From Leifsonia sp. TF02-11 (GTDB taxonomy: Bacteria; Actinomycetota; Actinomycetes; Actinomycetales; Microbacteriaceae), in assembly GCF_017565305.1 (NCBI RefSeq), contig NZ_JAGEKP010000003.1:682001-746000 (forward strand): a DNA stretch of 64,000 nt, given 5' to 3'. Made by a program: the position numbers and the translations under genes. The number at the start of each line of letters is the position of its first letter. Positions within the stretch are counted from its first letter, which is position 1. Positions 32,192 through 39,620 of this stretch are shown one piece after another. Under the pieces are notes generated by a model. It was not told the origin of the DNA. It did no database searches and saw only the letters and a program-made list of their open reading frames with translations.

Positions 32192-32791
32192 ATGACTCCA
32201 CAAGAGCCGAACCTCCCCGCGCCACAAGCGCAGAACCCGAGCAAGGCACCCCGCATCCCCGTGACCGTCTCCATCACCCGCCGCGTCGACCCCGGCCGTC
32301 TCGCGGAGGTGACGCACTGGGTGCAGGCCGGCGTGAACCTCGCGAACACCTACGAGGGCTTCCTCGGCTCCGGATGGGTGCGCGCCGCTGCCGACTCCCA
32401 CGAGTGGCACATGCTGTACCGGTTCGCCGACGAGGCGTCGCTCGACGCGTGGGAGGTCTCCGACGCCCGCGCCGAATGGCTGTATGAGGGTCGTGAGCTG
32501 GTCGAGGTGTCCCGGGTGGAGCGCCGCACCGGCATCGAGGGCTGGTTCGACGAACCGCAACCGGGCGTTCCTGCGGCGCCGCCGCGCTGGAAGCAGGCGG
32601 TGACGATCTGGCTGGGTTTCTTCCCGCTGTCGCTCGCCTTCACCTACGCGACGTTCTATCTCGTGCCCGGCTGGCACCAGCTCTGGCCGCTCGCGACGGT
32701 GCTCATCACCACCCTCTGCCTCACGCCCACGATGACCTACGTCCTGCTCCCGTTCGTCACGCGCCTCCTGCACCCCTGGCTCCGCCGCTGA
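32192..32791 (+). CDS. ABM-domain protein with C-terminal membrane helices
   Basis: The 199-residue protein has a dimeric alpha/beta-barrel (antibiotic-biosynthesis-monooxygenase type) domain at residues ~25-115 (VTVSITRRVDPGRLAEVTHWV, WHMLYRFADEASLDAWEVSD), then two membrane helices (VTIWLGFFPLSLAFTYATFY and LWPLATVLITTLCLTPTMTYVLL). This fusion is a recurrent uncharacterised type. ATG 32192 has both GGAGG and GACAAT at -12, so either initiation mode is possible. Function is not known. Confidence 0.75.
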   Translation: MTPQEPNLPAPQAQNPSKAPRIPVTVSITRRVDPGRLAEVTHWVQAGVNLANTYEGFLGSGWVRAAADSHEWHMLYRFADEASLDAWEVSDARAEWLYEGRELVEVSRVERRTGIEGWFDEPQPGVPAAPPRWKQAVTIWLGFFPLSLAFTYATFYLVPGWHQLWPLATVLITTLCLTPTMTYVLLPFVTRLLHPWLRR

Positions 32792-32795
32792 CCAG

Positions 32796-32861
32796 CCATC
32801 CGTTCCTCACTTCCTCCCGCTCCCGCCCGGTGTGTCGCGCGAGAAAGTGAGGAAGCGATGG
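32796..32861 (+). repeat. Family-B palindrome 1
   Basis: 25-base imperfect arms 32796-32820 and 32837-32861 containing TTCCTCACTT(C/T)CTC. It starts 4 bp after the stop of the ABM-domain gene, so it is well placed as a terminator. The same arms recur near 38.6 and 50.3 kb. Confidence 0.65.
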
Positions 32862-32928
32862 TTGGGCGGGTGGGGGATGTCCCTGAGGTGACCCTGAGAT
32901 TCGGGCGGAGCGCTTGCGTGGCTCCGAC

Positions 32929-32971
32929 TCGCGATATATCGTGAATACGTCAACATCGCGATATATCGCGA
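32929..32971. promoter_or_regulatory. PadR-type twin operator
   Basis: TCGCGATATATCGTGA (32929-32944) and TCGCGATATATCGCGA (32956-32971, a perfect 16-bp palindrome) are 27 bp apart, 60 bp before the DUF4097 start. AT-rich ATATAT cores in GC-rich DNA are typical of PadR-family operators. The downstream PadR gene is the likely binder. Confidence 0.75.
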
Positions 32972-33030
32972 GTCACCGAGGGCTCCGCCGGAGCCTCACT
33001 GCACGAAACGACGCAAGGAGCGCGAGAACC

Positions 33031-33858
33031 ATGGCACAGGAGAAGTGGCTGATCCAGCCGGGCGAGAGCCGCACGATCGACGTGGAGCTCGTCCGCTCCC
33101 TCAAGGTCGGGCTGCTGGGTGGCCAGATCGACATCATCGGGCACGACGAACAGGGCGCGCGGGTGGAGGTCCACTCGGTCTCGGGCCGCGACCTCAAGGT
33201 CTCGATCGAGGGCGACCAGCTCGAGATCGATCACCCGCAGCTGCGGTGGGACAACTTCATCGACGTGTTCAAGTCGATGAAGTCGAGCGCCCGCGCCGAC
33301 ATCAGTGTGCTGGTGCCGCGCGACGTCGCCCTCAAGTTCGGCGTCGTCTCGGCCGGCGCACTCATCTCGGGCCTGAAGACCGACGCCCGGCTCAGCACGG
33401 TCTCCGGTGATGTGGTCATCGACGGCCTGGTCGGCGACCTGGAGCTGAACTCGGTCAGCGGCGAGCTGTCGGCGCGCGGTCACACCGGCCGCATCAACGC
33501 GCACACCGTCTCGGGCGACATCACCGTGACGGGCTCCATCCCGCGCTTCAGCGCCGACGGCGTCTCCGCCGACGTCATGGTCGACATCTCCGGCACCCCG
33601 GACGAGATCCAGGTGAACACCGTCTCTGGCGACACGACGATCCGCATCCCGGAGGCGCTCGGCGCCCGCTACCGCGCCAACACCGTCTCCGGTCGAGTGC
33701 AGCTCGACAACGTCAGGGTCGTCGGCTCGGCCGGCAAGGGCTACACCGCGACCACCGGCAGCCTCGACGGCTACTGGGTGGACATCTCCGTCAACTCGGT
33801 CTCCGGTGCCGTCTCCGTGCTCCGCAGCCCCGTCGAGCAGAACCAGGCGTCGGCGTGA
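33031..33858 (+). CDS. DUF4097-type beta-helix protein
   Basis: The 275-residue protein is built of repeating short beta segments with the recurring phrase VSG(D/E) (STVSGDVVIDG, NSVSGELSARG, HTVSGDITVTG, NTVSGDTTIRI, NTVSGRVQLDN, NSVSGAVSVLR), a DUF4097 hallmark giving a right-handed beta-solenoid. There is no signal peptide. AAGGAG lies 10 bases before the ATG. The PadR gene overlaps its stop (GTGA). Such pairs are probably envelope-stress modules, but function is unproven. Confidence 0.85.
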   Translation: MAQEKWLIQPGESRTIDVELVRSLKVGLLGGQIDIIGHDEQGARVEVHSVSGRDLKVSIEGDQLEIDHPQLRWDNFIDVFKSMKSSARADISVLVPRDVALKFGVVSAGALISGLKTDARLSTVSGDVVIDGLVGDLELNSVSGELSARGHTGRINAHTVSGDITVTGSIPRFSADGVSADVMVDISGTPDEIQVNTVSGDTTIRIPEALGARYRANTVSGRVQLDNVRVVGSAGKGYTATTGSLDGYWVDISVNSVSGAVSVLRSPVEQNQASA

Positions 33859-34487
33859 CCCCCGCGGTCTTCGCCCACGGCAGCCTCCGCCTCTACCTGT
33901 TGAGCCTTCTCGCGGAGGAGCCCCGGCACGGCTACGAGCTGATCCAGGCGCTCAGTGACCGGTTCGGGGGCACGTATGTACCCAGCGCCGGCACGATCTA
34001 CCCGCGGCTGGCCAAGCTCGAGGAGGAGGGGTTGGTCACCAAGACGACAGACGGTCGCAAGACCGTCTACTCCATCACCGACGCCGGCCGCGCGGAGCTG
34101 GCCGCGCGCGAGCACGAGCTGGACGCCATCGAGGAGGAGGTCACCGACTCCGTGCGACGGCTGGCCGACGAGGTGCGCGCCGGCGTGAACGACGCGATGC
34201 GCACGCTGCGTGCCGAGCTGGCCTCGGCCGCACGGGAGGCGAAACGCGACGCGACCCGGGTGGATCCGCGACAGGAGGCCCGCGACGCGGGTCGCGACGC
34301 CCGCGCGGCCGCCAACGCCGCAGCGCGGGAGGCCGAGGTCGCGATCAACGACTTCCGGCAGGAGCTCCGGACCGTCCTGCGTTCCCAGGCTGCGCGCGGC
34401 GCGCTCCCGGCGAACGTGGTGCCACTCCTCAAGGAGGAGTTGACGCGCGTCCGCCGCACGATCGCAGAGGCGATCGGTCGCAGTTAA
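33855..34487 (+). CDS. PadR-family regulator with long C-terminal coiled coil
   Basis: The 210-residue protein has a PadR winged helix (LLSLLAEEPRHGYELIQALSDRFGGTYVPSAGTIYPRLAKLEEEGLVTK; residues 8-75), followed by an unusually long Ala/Arg/Glu-rich helical region (~80-205) likely to form coiled coils. GTG 33855 overlaps the DUF4097 stop, so they are translationally coupled. It probably autoregulates the pair through the TCGCGATATATCGCGA sites. Confidence 0.9.
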   Translation: MTPAVFAHGSLRLYLLSLLAEEPRHGYELIQALSDRFGGTYVPSAGTIYPRLAKLEEEGLVTKTTDGRKTVYSITDAGRAELAAREHELDAIEEEVTDSVRRLADEVRAGVNDAMRTLRAELASAAREAKRDATRVDPRQEARDAGRDARAAANAAAREAEVAINDFRQELRTVLRSQAARGALPANVVPLLKEELTRVRRTIAEAIGRS

Positions 34488-34544
34488 TCCGCCGGTGAGA
34501 CCGGGTTTCGTCAACCACGTCCAGAAAGTCTCAGGCCATGCTCA

Positions 34545-34619
34545 TCTCGCTCCCAGTGAGACCGATGACGAGCCGCCTCCCGCGAGATTCCGCGGCAACG
34601 GACCCCGTGGGGAGGGCGG
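34545..34619 (+). terminator. Two hairpins after the PadR gene
   Basis: TCTCGCT/AGTGAGA (34545-34561, loop CCC) and CCGCCTCCC against GGGAGGGCGG (34573-34619, one bulge) lie in the 216-bp space before the APC transporter. Because the transporter promoter lies further downstream, these are more likely terminator structures for the DUF4097-padR operon than a transporter leader. Confidence 0.4.
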
Positions 34620-34667
34620 ATCAAGTCTTGCCAGAATCACATCCTGGTGACGACGCAACGCGCCGAC

Positions 34668-34695
34668 TTGACAGTGTTTTGGCAGCGAGTATTCT
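34668..34695 (+). promoter_or_regulatory. Near-consensus promoter of the APC transporter
   Basis: TTGACA (34668-34673), 16-bp spacer, TATTCT (34690-34695), with GTG at 34704 eight bases later. It is the strongest-looking promoter in the window and shows that translation begins at 34704, not at an upstream in-frame GTG at 34647. Confidence 0.7.
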
Positions 34696-34703
34696 CGACC
34701 CTC

Positions 34704-36911
34704 GTGACAAATGAGGGGAGATCCCCGAAGCGGTGGCTGATCGGCGACCCGCTTCCGAGCGAGAAACTCGAAGGACAGCTGCTCCCGAAGCACCTCGCGC
34801 TACCGATCTTCGCGTCCGACGCACTCTCCAGCGTCGCTTACGCTCCGCAGGAACTCCTGATGATCCTGCTGCTTGGCGGCCTGGCGTTCCTGTCGTTCGC
34901 CCCCTGGGTGGCCGCGGCGGTCGTCATCCTGCTCATCACGGTCGTGCTGAGCTACCGGCAGCTGGTCAAGGCCTACCCGTCGGGAGGCGGCGACTACGAG
35001 GTCGCTCACAAGAACCTCGGCGAGAAGGCCGGCCTGGTCGTGGCGTCCGCACTGCTGGTCGACTACGTGCTGACGGTCGCCGTGTCCGTTGCGTCCGGCG
35101 TCGACAACGTGATCTCGGCGCTGCCGTTCCTGTCGGCGTGGCGGGTCGAACTCGCCGTGATCTGCGTGGTCATCCTCGCCGCGGTCAACCTGCGCGGCGT
35201 GCGCGAGTCGAGCAAGGCGTTCGCCCTCCCGACCTACATCTTCATCGGCAGCATCTTCGTGATGATCGCCACTGCGCTCGTGCGCACGGCGCTCGGCAAC
35301 CCGCCGGTCGCCGAGTCGGCGGGCTACTCGGTGCACGCGGCGAACATCGCCCAGGCGGGCGTCGTGCTGCTGCTTCTGCGCGCGTTCTCGAGCGGCTGTT
35401 CCGCGCTGACGGGCGTGGAGGCCGTGGCCAACGGCGTCCCCGCGTTCCGCACCCCCAAGATCCGCAACGCCCGCACCACGCTCGGTCTGATGGGCGGCAT
35501 CGCGATCGTCCTGTTCGCCGGACTCACCGCGACCGCGCTCATCAGCGGCGTCCACTACGCAGAGAACCCGTGCGACCTGCAGGGCTGGGCGCAGTGCGCG
35601 ACGTCGCCGCAGCGCTCGCTCATCGCGCAGATCGCGTCGGCGACGTTCGGCAACAACACGGTCTTCTTCTTCATCGTGCAGGCGGCGACCGCAGTCGTGC
35701 TGCTGCTGGCCGCCAACACCGCGTTCAACGGCTTCCCGCTGCTCGGCTCTGTGCTCGCGCGCGACTCCTACGCGCCGAAGGCCCTCAACACCCGCGGCGA
35801 CCGCCTCGTCTACTCCAACGGCATGATCCTGCTGGCCCTGGCCGCGACGATCCTGCTGCTGGTGTACCAGGCGAACCTCACGCAGCTGATCCAGCTCTAC
35901 ATCATCGGCGTCTTCGTGTCGTTCACGCTCGGCCAGTCCGGCATGGTGAAGCACTGGATCTCGCTGTTGCGCGGCGCAGGCAAAGACGGCGCGGCGACGC
36001 TCAGCGCGCGCGAGCGCAGCAGCATCGTGCGCTCGCTCTGCATCAACGCCTTCGGCGCGACGCTGACGTTCATCGTGCTCATCGTCGTCACGATCACGAA
36101 GTTCACGCACGGCGCCTACCTCGTCTTCATCTTCATGCCGATCCTGTGGTTCCTGATGCTGGGCGTGAACCGCTACTACCGCGACGTCGAGAAGGAGATC
36201 GAGGTCGACCCGACCACGACCTTCGGCAGTGTGGGCGACCACGCCGTCGTGCTGATCGGCAAGATGCAGAAGCCGGCCCTCAAGGCGCTGGACTACGCCA
36301 TCGCGGCCCGCCACGACTCGATCGAGGCCGTGCACGTCTCCATCGACGAGGAGGCGACCCAGAAGCTTCAGCGCCAGTGGATCGAGCAGAACATCCACGT
36401 TCCGCTCACGATCATCGAGTCGCCGTACCGCGAGTTCGGCGTGCCGCTCATCAAGTACCTCAAGCACCGCAGGGAGGAGCACGGCTCCGAGGTCGTGACC
36501 GTCTACCTGCCGCAGTACATCGTCGGGCACTGGTGGGAGTCGCTGCTGCACAACCACCGCGCCCGCCGACTGAGCAAGCAGCTCATGCTGTGCCACGGCG
36601 TCACGGTCGCGCTCGTCCCGTGGCTCCTCGACTCGTCGTCGCTGATCTACGGCCGTCGCTCGCGCCCGCTGCCGGGCCAGGACCGTCGCGGCGAGCCGAC
36701 GCGCCCGATCGCGCGCCGGCCGCTCGCTCCCGCGTCGGCCGCGCGTGCGCGCATCCACATCCACTCGACGCCGATCGCGGTGGGCGAGCCGGAGGGAGCC
36801 CAGGGCGAGTTCGCAGCGCCGGGCGAGCTGGCGGTGCCGCCGGTGGGCGCGCCGGATGCGTCGGTGCAGGCTGCCGAACAGCAGAAGGTGCCGGCGAAGG
36901 CGAAGCGGTAG
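34704..36911 (+). CDS. APC-superfamily transporter, KimA-like
   Basis: The 735-residue protein has 12 helices with APC core features (LPIFASDALSSVAYAPQELLMILL, YPSGGGDYEVAHKNLGEKAG, LTGVEAVANGVPAF) followed by a ~200-residue cytosolic domain (VVLIGKMQKPALKALDYAIAARHDSIEAVHVSID). This layout matches KimA-type high-affinity K+ importers, although amino-acid specificity cannot be excluded. The last ~70 residues are a Pro/Ala/Arg-rich tail. The start is set by the promoter overlapping the first 19 codons of a longer frame. Confidence 0.83.
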   Translation: MTNEGRSPKRWLIGDPLPSEKLEGQLLPKHLALPIFASDALSSVAYAPQELLMILLLGGLAFLSFAPWVAAAVVILLITVVLSYRQLVKAYPSGGGDYEVAHKNLGEKAGLVVASALLVDYVLTVAVSVASGVDNVISALPFLSAWRVELAVICVVILAAVNLRGVRESSKAFALPTYIFIGSIFVMIATALVRTALGNPPVAESAGYSVHAANIAQAGVVLLLLRAFSSGCSALTGVEAVANGVPAFRTPKIRNARTTLGLMGGIAIVLFAGLTATALISGVHYAENPCDLQGWAQCATSPQRSLIAQIASATFGNNTVFFFIVQAATAVVLLLAANTAFNGFPLLGSVLARDSYAPKALNTRGDRLVYSNGMILLALAATILLLVYQANLTQLIQLYIIGVFVSFTLGQSGMVKHWISLLRGAGKDGAATLSARERSSIVRSLCINAFGATLTFIVLIVVTITKFTHGAYLVFIFMPILWFLMLGVNRYYRDVEKEIEVDPTTTFGSVGDHAVVLIGKMQKPALKALDYAIAARHDSIEAVHVSIDEEATQKLQRQWIEQNIHVPLTIIESPYREFGVPLIKYLKHRREEHGSEVVTVYLPQYIVGHWWESLLHNHRARRLSKQLMLCHGVTVALVPWLLDSSSLIYGRRSRPLPGQDRRGEPTRPIARRPLAPASAARARIHIHSTPIAVGEPEGAQGEFAAPGELAVPPVGAPDASVQAAEQQKVPAKAKR

Positions 36912-36995
36912 CGGTCGAGGCCGGGCACGTGACGGTCGAACCGATGGCGCTCGTCGCGGGCCGCCGTTGCGCTGCGGGAGTTCGCGTAGAAAGGC

Positions 36996-37709
36996 CTACA
37001 GCCGCACAGCCGGCCCGTGCCCCGGGAGCACCCACCGCGCGTCGCACAGGCTGAGCCTGCGCGCGCTGACCTCCGCGCCGTCAGCGTCGTGGTGGAAGAA
37101 CGACGGCAGCTGCTGCAGCTCGCCGTCGTCCGCGAGGAGGGCATGCCCGGTGACCACGGCGTCCCCGGTGATCAGCACTTCGGCCTCCGGCTCGAAGTAG
37201 CAGACGTGGCCTGTCGTGTGGCCCGGAGTGGGCAGGAGCTCGAGGCGATGGCCGGTCGACAGCTCGAGCACGTCGACCGCGATCGGCTGCGCCGCGGGCA
37301 CGCCGACATCGCCGAGACCTCCGGCGAGGATGGCCGCGACCGCCCAGGGGATCGTTCCGCGGCGGAGGGCGACGGGTAGCAGGTCGCCGACGGTCACCTG
37401 CTCCGTGATCTCCCTGCGCACGTTCGGCAGTTCTGTCTCGGCGGCGAGCACCTCCACGCCGCGCTCGCTGAACGCGCGGGCCGAGCCCACGTGATCGGAG
37501 TGCCCGTGGGTGACGAGGATGCGCACGAGCGCGGCGACGTCGAGGCCCGTCGCCCGGATCGACTCCTCGACCAGCGACCGGTCGGCCGGGTAGCCGCAGT
37601 CCACGAGCTCGACCCGTCCGTTGCCGTGGAACACCGTCCAGTTGGCGGCAGGGCCTTCGACGAAGAGGATGCCGGGGGCGACGGTGGTCAGGGCTCGGAT
37701 CGAACGCAC
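36996..37709 (-). CDS. Metallo-beta-lactamase-fold hydrolase
   Basis: The 237-residue cytosolic protein has the zinc motif VTHGHSDHVG, a later metal His in LPTPGHTTGHVCYF, Asp in LITGDAVVTG and a C-terminal LPGHGPA His. It resembles glyoxalase-II-like members; the substrate is unknown. GTG 37709 is chosen because TACTGT lies seven bases upstream (leaderless). It is divergent from the MerR gene, and the intergenic dyad TTGACGTAACGTCAA may govern both. Confidence 0.85.
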   Translation of the reverse strand: MRSIRALTTVAPGILFVEGPAANWTVFHGNGRVELVDCGYPADRSLVEESIRATGLDVAALVRILVTHGHSDHVGSARAFSERGVEVLAAETELPNVRREITEQVTVGDLLPVALRRGTIPWAVAAILAGGLGDVGVPAAQPIAVDVLELSTGHRLELLPTPGHTTGHVCYFEPEAEVLITGDAVVTGHALLADDGELQQLPSFFHHDADGAEVSARRLSLCDARWVLPGHGPAVRL

Positions 37710-37732
37710 ACGGTAGACAGTACCGTCTGGCC

Positions 37733-37763
37733 TTGACCTTGACGTAACGTCAACCTTTAGCGT
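37733..37763 (+). promoter_or_regulatory. MerR-type promoter with 19-bp spacer and central dyad
   Basis: TTGACC (37733-37738) and TAGCGT (37758-37763) are separated by 19 bp. A perfect dyad TTGACG-TAA-CGTCAA (37739-37753) fills the spacer. An overlong spacer with an inside dyad is the classical MerR-family target. It precedes the MerR/TipAS gene by 32 bp. Confidence 0.8.
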
Positions 37764-37794
37764 GGTTCGCACAGCCCACGAGAGAGGGACGGAC

Positions 37795-38571
37795 ATGGTG
37801 GAGGCAGCCGCCGACTGGAGCATCCAGGACATCGCGCGCATCGCCGGCACGACGAGCAGGACGCTGCGTCACTACGACGAGCTCGGCCTGCTCGCGCCGA
37901 GCCGGATCGGCGCGAACGGTTACCGCCACTACGACCGCGACGCCCTCGTGCGGCTGCAGCGCATCCTGCTGCTGCGCGACCTCGGCCTCGGCCTCCCGGC
38001 CATCGCCCGGGTGCTCGACGACCGGCAGGATGCGGTACCCGCCCTGCGCGACCATCTCACCTGGTTGCGCGGCGAGCGGGAACGGCTGGCGCGGCAGATC
38101 GCGTCGGTCGAGGCGACGATCCACGCAGTGGAGGAAGGAGAGGAGATCGTGGCGGAAGAGATGTTCGACGGTTTCGATCACACCCAGTACAAGGAGGAGG
38201 TCGAACAGCGCTGGGGGAAGGACGCGTATGCGGCCTCCGACCGCTGGTGGCGCGGGATGACCGCAGAGGAACGCGCCGGATGGCAGCAGCGGCAGAAGCA
38301 GCTGGCCGCCGACTGGACGGCCGCCGCCGCACGCGGCGTCGACCCGGCCTCCGAGGAGGCGCAGACGCTCGCGCAGCGGCACTGGGAGTGGCTGGCCGAC
38401 ATCCCCGGCACCCCGGGCCACGGCGCCGGCGGCCCACCGGCCGCCTACCTGACGGGCCTCGGCGACATGTACGTCGTCGACCCGCGCTTCGCCGCCAACT
38501 ACGGCGGCACCGAGGGCGCGACCTTCGTGCGCGACGCCCTCCGCGCCTACGCCGCCGCCCACCTCGTGTAG
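37795..38571 (+). CDS. MerR-family regulator with TipAS domain
   Basis: The 258-residue protein has an N-terminal MerR domain (WSIQDIARIAGTTSRTLRHYDELGLLAPSRIGANGYRHYDRDALVRLQRILLLRDLGL), a coiled dimerisation helix (~85-115) and a C-terminal TipAS effector domain (MFDGFDHTQYKEEVEQRWGKDAYAAS...GGTEGATFVRDALRAYA), as in TipAL, which binds thiopeptide and other cyclic peptide drugs. Start ATG 37795 follows GAGAGGGACGGAC. It likely autoregulates through the 19-bp-spacer promoter and might control the divergent MBL gene. Confidence 0.92.
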   Translation: MVEAAADWSIQDIARIAGTTSRTLRHYDELGLLAPSRIGANGYRHYDRDALVRLQRILLLRDLGLGLPAIARVLDDRQDAVPALRDHLTWLRGERERLARQIASVEATIHAVEEGEEIVAEEMFDGFDHTQYKEEVEQRWGKDAYAASDRWWRGMTAEERAGWQQRQKQLAADWTAAAARGVDPASEEAQTLAQRHWEWLADIPGTPGHGAGGPPAAYLTGLGDMYVVDPRFAANYGGTEGATFVRDALRAYAAAHLV

Positions 38572-38592
38572 CAACCGCCAGGCAGCCATCGA

Positions 38593-38644
38593 TTCCTCAC
38601 TTTCTCCCGCAACACGCCGAGTGGAGGCGGGAGAAAGTGAGGAA
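38593..38644. repeat. Family-B palindrome 2
   Basis: Perfect 18-bp arms TTCCTCACTTTCTCCCGC (38593-38610) and its complement (38627-38644), loop 16 bp. It lies between the ends of the MerR gene and the yczE-like gene, consistent with a bidirectional terminator. Confidence 0.75.
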
Positions 38645-38651
38645 CGGCCGG

Positions 38652-39557
38652 CTAGGCGCGGCGCGTGCGTCGAGCGCGGCCGGTGACGCGGTCGTCGAGC
38701 CAGTGTGCGGCGATGAGTCGCGACGCGCGCGGCGGGGTGCGCGGCTCGGCGGGGGCGCGGTCGGGTTGCGGGCCGCGCACGAGCGGGGAGGCCGCGCGGT
38801 CGACCGCCCGAGCGCGCGCCGAGGCGTCGGACTCGAGCAGGATGCCGTCTCGCACGTCGAAACGGACGGCATCCTGCTCGCCCACGCCCTCCCCACGGAG
38901 GCCGGGGCCTTGCTCCGCCGTGCCTTCGAGTTCGCCCTCCAGCGCGGCGTCCGCTGGTGCGGGCTCCGGCAGCCGGATGGCGAAGAACGGGAGGGTGAGA
39001 CTGCAGAGCGGCCCGACCAGCAGCGCGAACGCGAGCGTTCCGATGCCGACGTTGCCGCCGAGGAACCAGCCGATGATCAGCACCGTGACCTCGATGGCCG
39101 TGCGGACCGCCCAGATCGGCCGGCCGGTGCGGGCGTGGAGGCCGGTCATCAGGCCGTCGCGCGGCCCGGGTCCCAGCTTGGGTCCGATGTAGAGCCCGGT
39201 GGCGATCGCCAGCAGCACCAGGCCGGATGCGAAGAGCAGCACCTGCGCCCAGAGCTCGGTCTGCTGGGGGATGAGCCAGAGGCCGAGTTGGGCGCTCGGC
39301 CCGACCAGGAGCACGTTGAGCACGGTCCCGAGCCCCGGCTTCTGCCGCAGCGGGATCCAGAAGGCGAGCACCACGAGGCCGACGATGTTCGTCACGAGCC
39401 CGAACGGGATGCCGGTCTTGAACGAGACACCCTGCGCCAGCACGTCCCACGGCGACACGCCGATTCCGGCACGGACCATCAGCGCGATGGCGATGCCGTA
39501 CAGGAAGAGGCCGACCAGGAGTTGGCCGACGCGGCGGACGAGGAGGAACGGGGACAT
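38652..39557 (-). CDS. yczE: YczE/YyaS/YitT-like membrane protein
   Basis: The 301-residue protein has five helices in the first ~200 residues with YczE signatures (LFLYGIAIALMVRAGIGVSPWDVLAQGVS, GLYIGPKLGPGPRDGLMTGL). A ~100-residue Ala/Glu/Arg/Pro-rich cytosolic tail follows, which is longer than usual for the family (~210-230 aa). Its role is unknown. It is divergent from a MocR gene, the conserved yczE/yczR arrangement. Confidence 0.85.
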   Translation of the reverse strand: MSPFLLVRRVGQLLVGLFLYGIAIALMVRAGIGVSPWDVLAQGVSFKTGIPFGLVTNIVGLVVLAFWIPLRQKPGLGTVLNVLLVGPSAQLGLWLIPQQTELWAQVLLFASGLVLLAIATGLYIGPKLGPGPRDGLMTGLHARTGRPIWAVRTAIEVTVLIIGWFLGGNVGIGTLAFALLVGPLCSLTLPFFAIRLPEPAPADAALEGELEGTAEQGPGLRGEGVGEQDAVRFDVRDGILLESDASARARAVDRAASPLVRGPQPDRAPAEPRTPPRASRLIAAHWLDDRVTGRARRTRRA

Positions 39558-39566
39558 ACTGACAAT

Positions 39567-39602
39567 CCAATCGGCAGATTGGCATTACAACAAGATGCCA
39601 AT
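39567..39602. promoter_or_regulatory. Three-half-site operator between yczE and the MocR gene
   Basis: CCAAT (39567-39571), ATTGGCAT (39578-39585) and ATGCCAAT (39595-39602) give two inverted pairs that share the middle half-site. The last overlaps the region just upstream of the MocR -10 (TAAAGT, 39608-39613). This fits a MocR dimer acting on both promoters. Confidence 0.75.
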
Positions 39603-39620
39603 TCGGATAAAGTGGCTCGC

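Noticed and set aside
34488-34646. c-di-AMP (ydaO) riboswitch before the KimA-like transporter
   Set aside because: Such a switch is expected for some K+ importers, but its conserved blocks were not seen, and a strong promoter lies downstream of this stretch.
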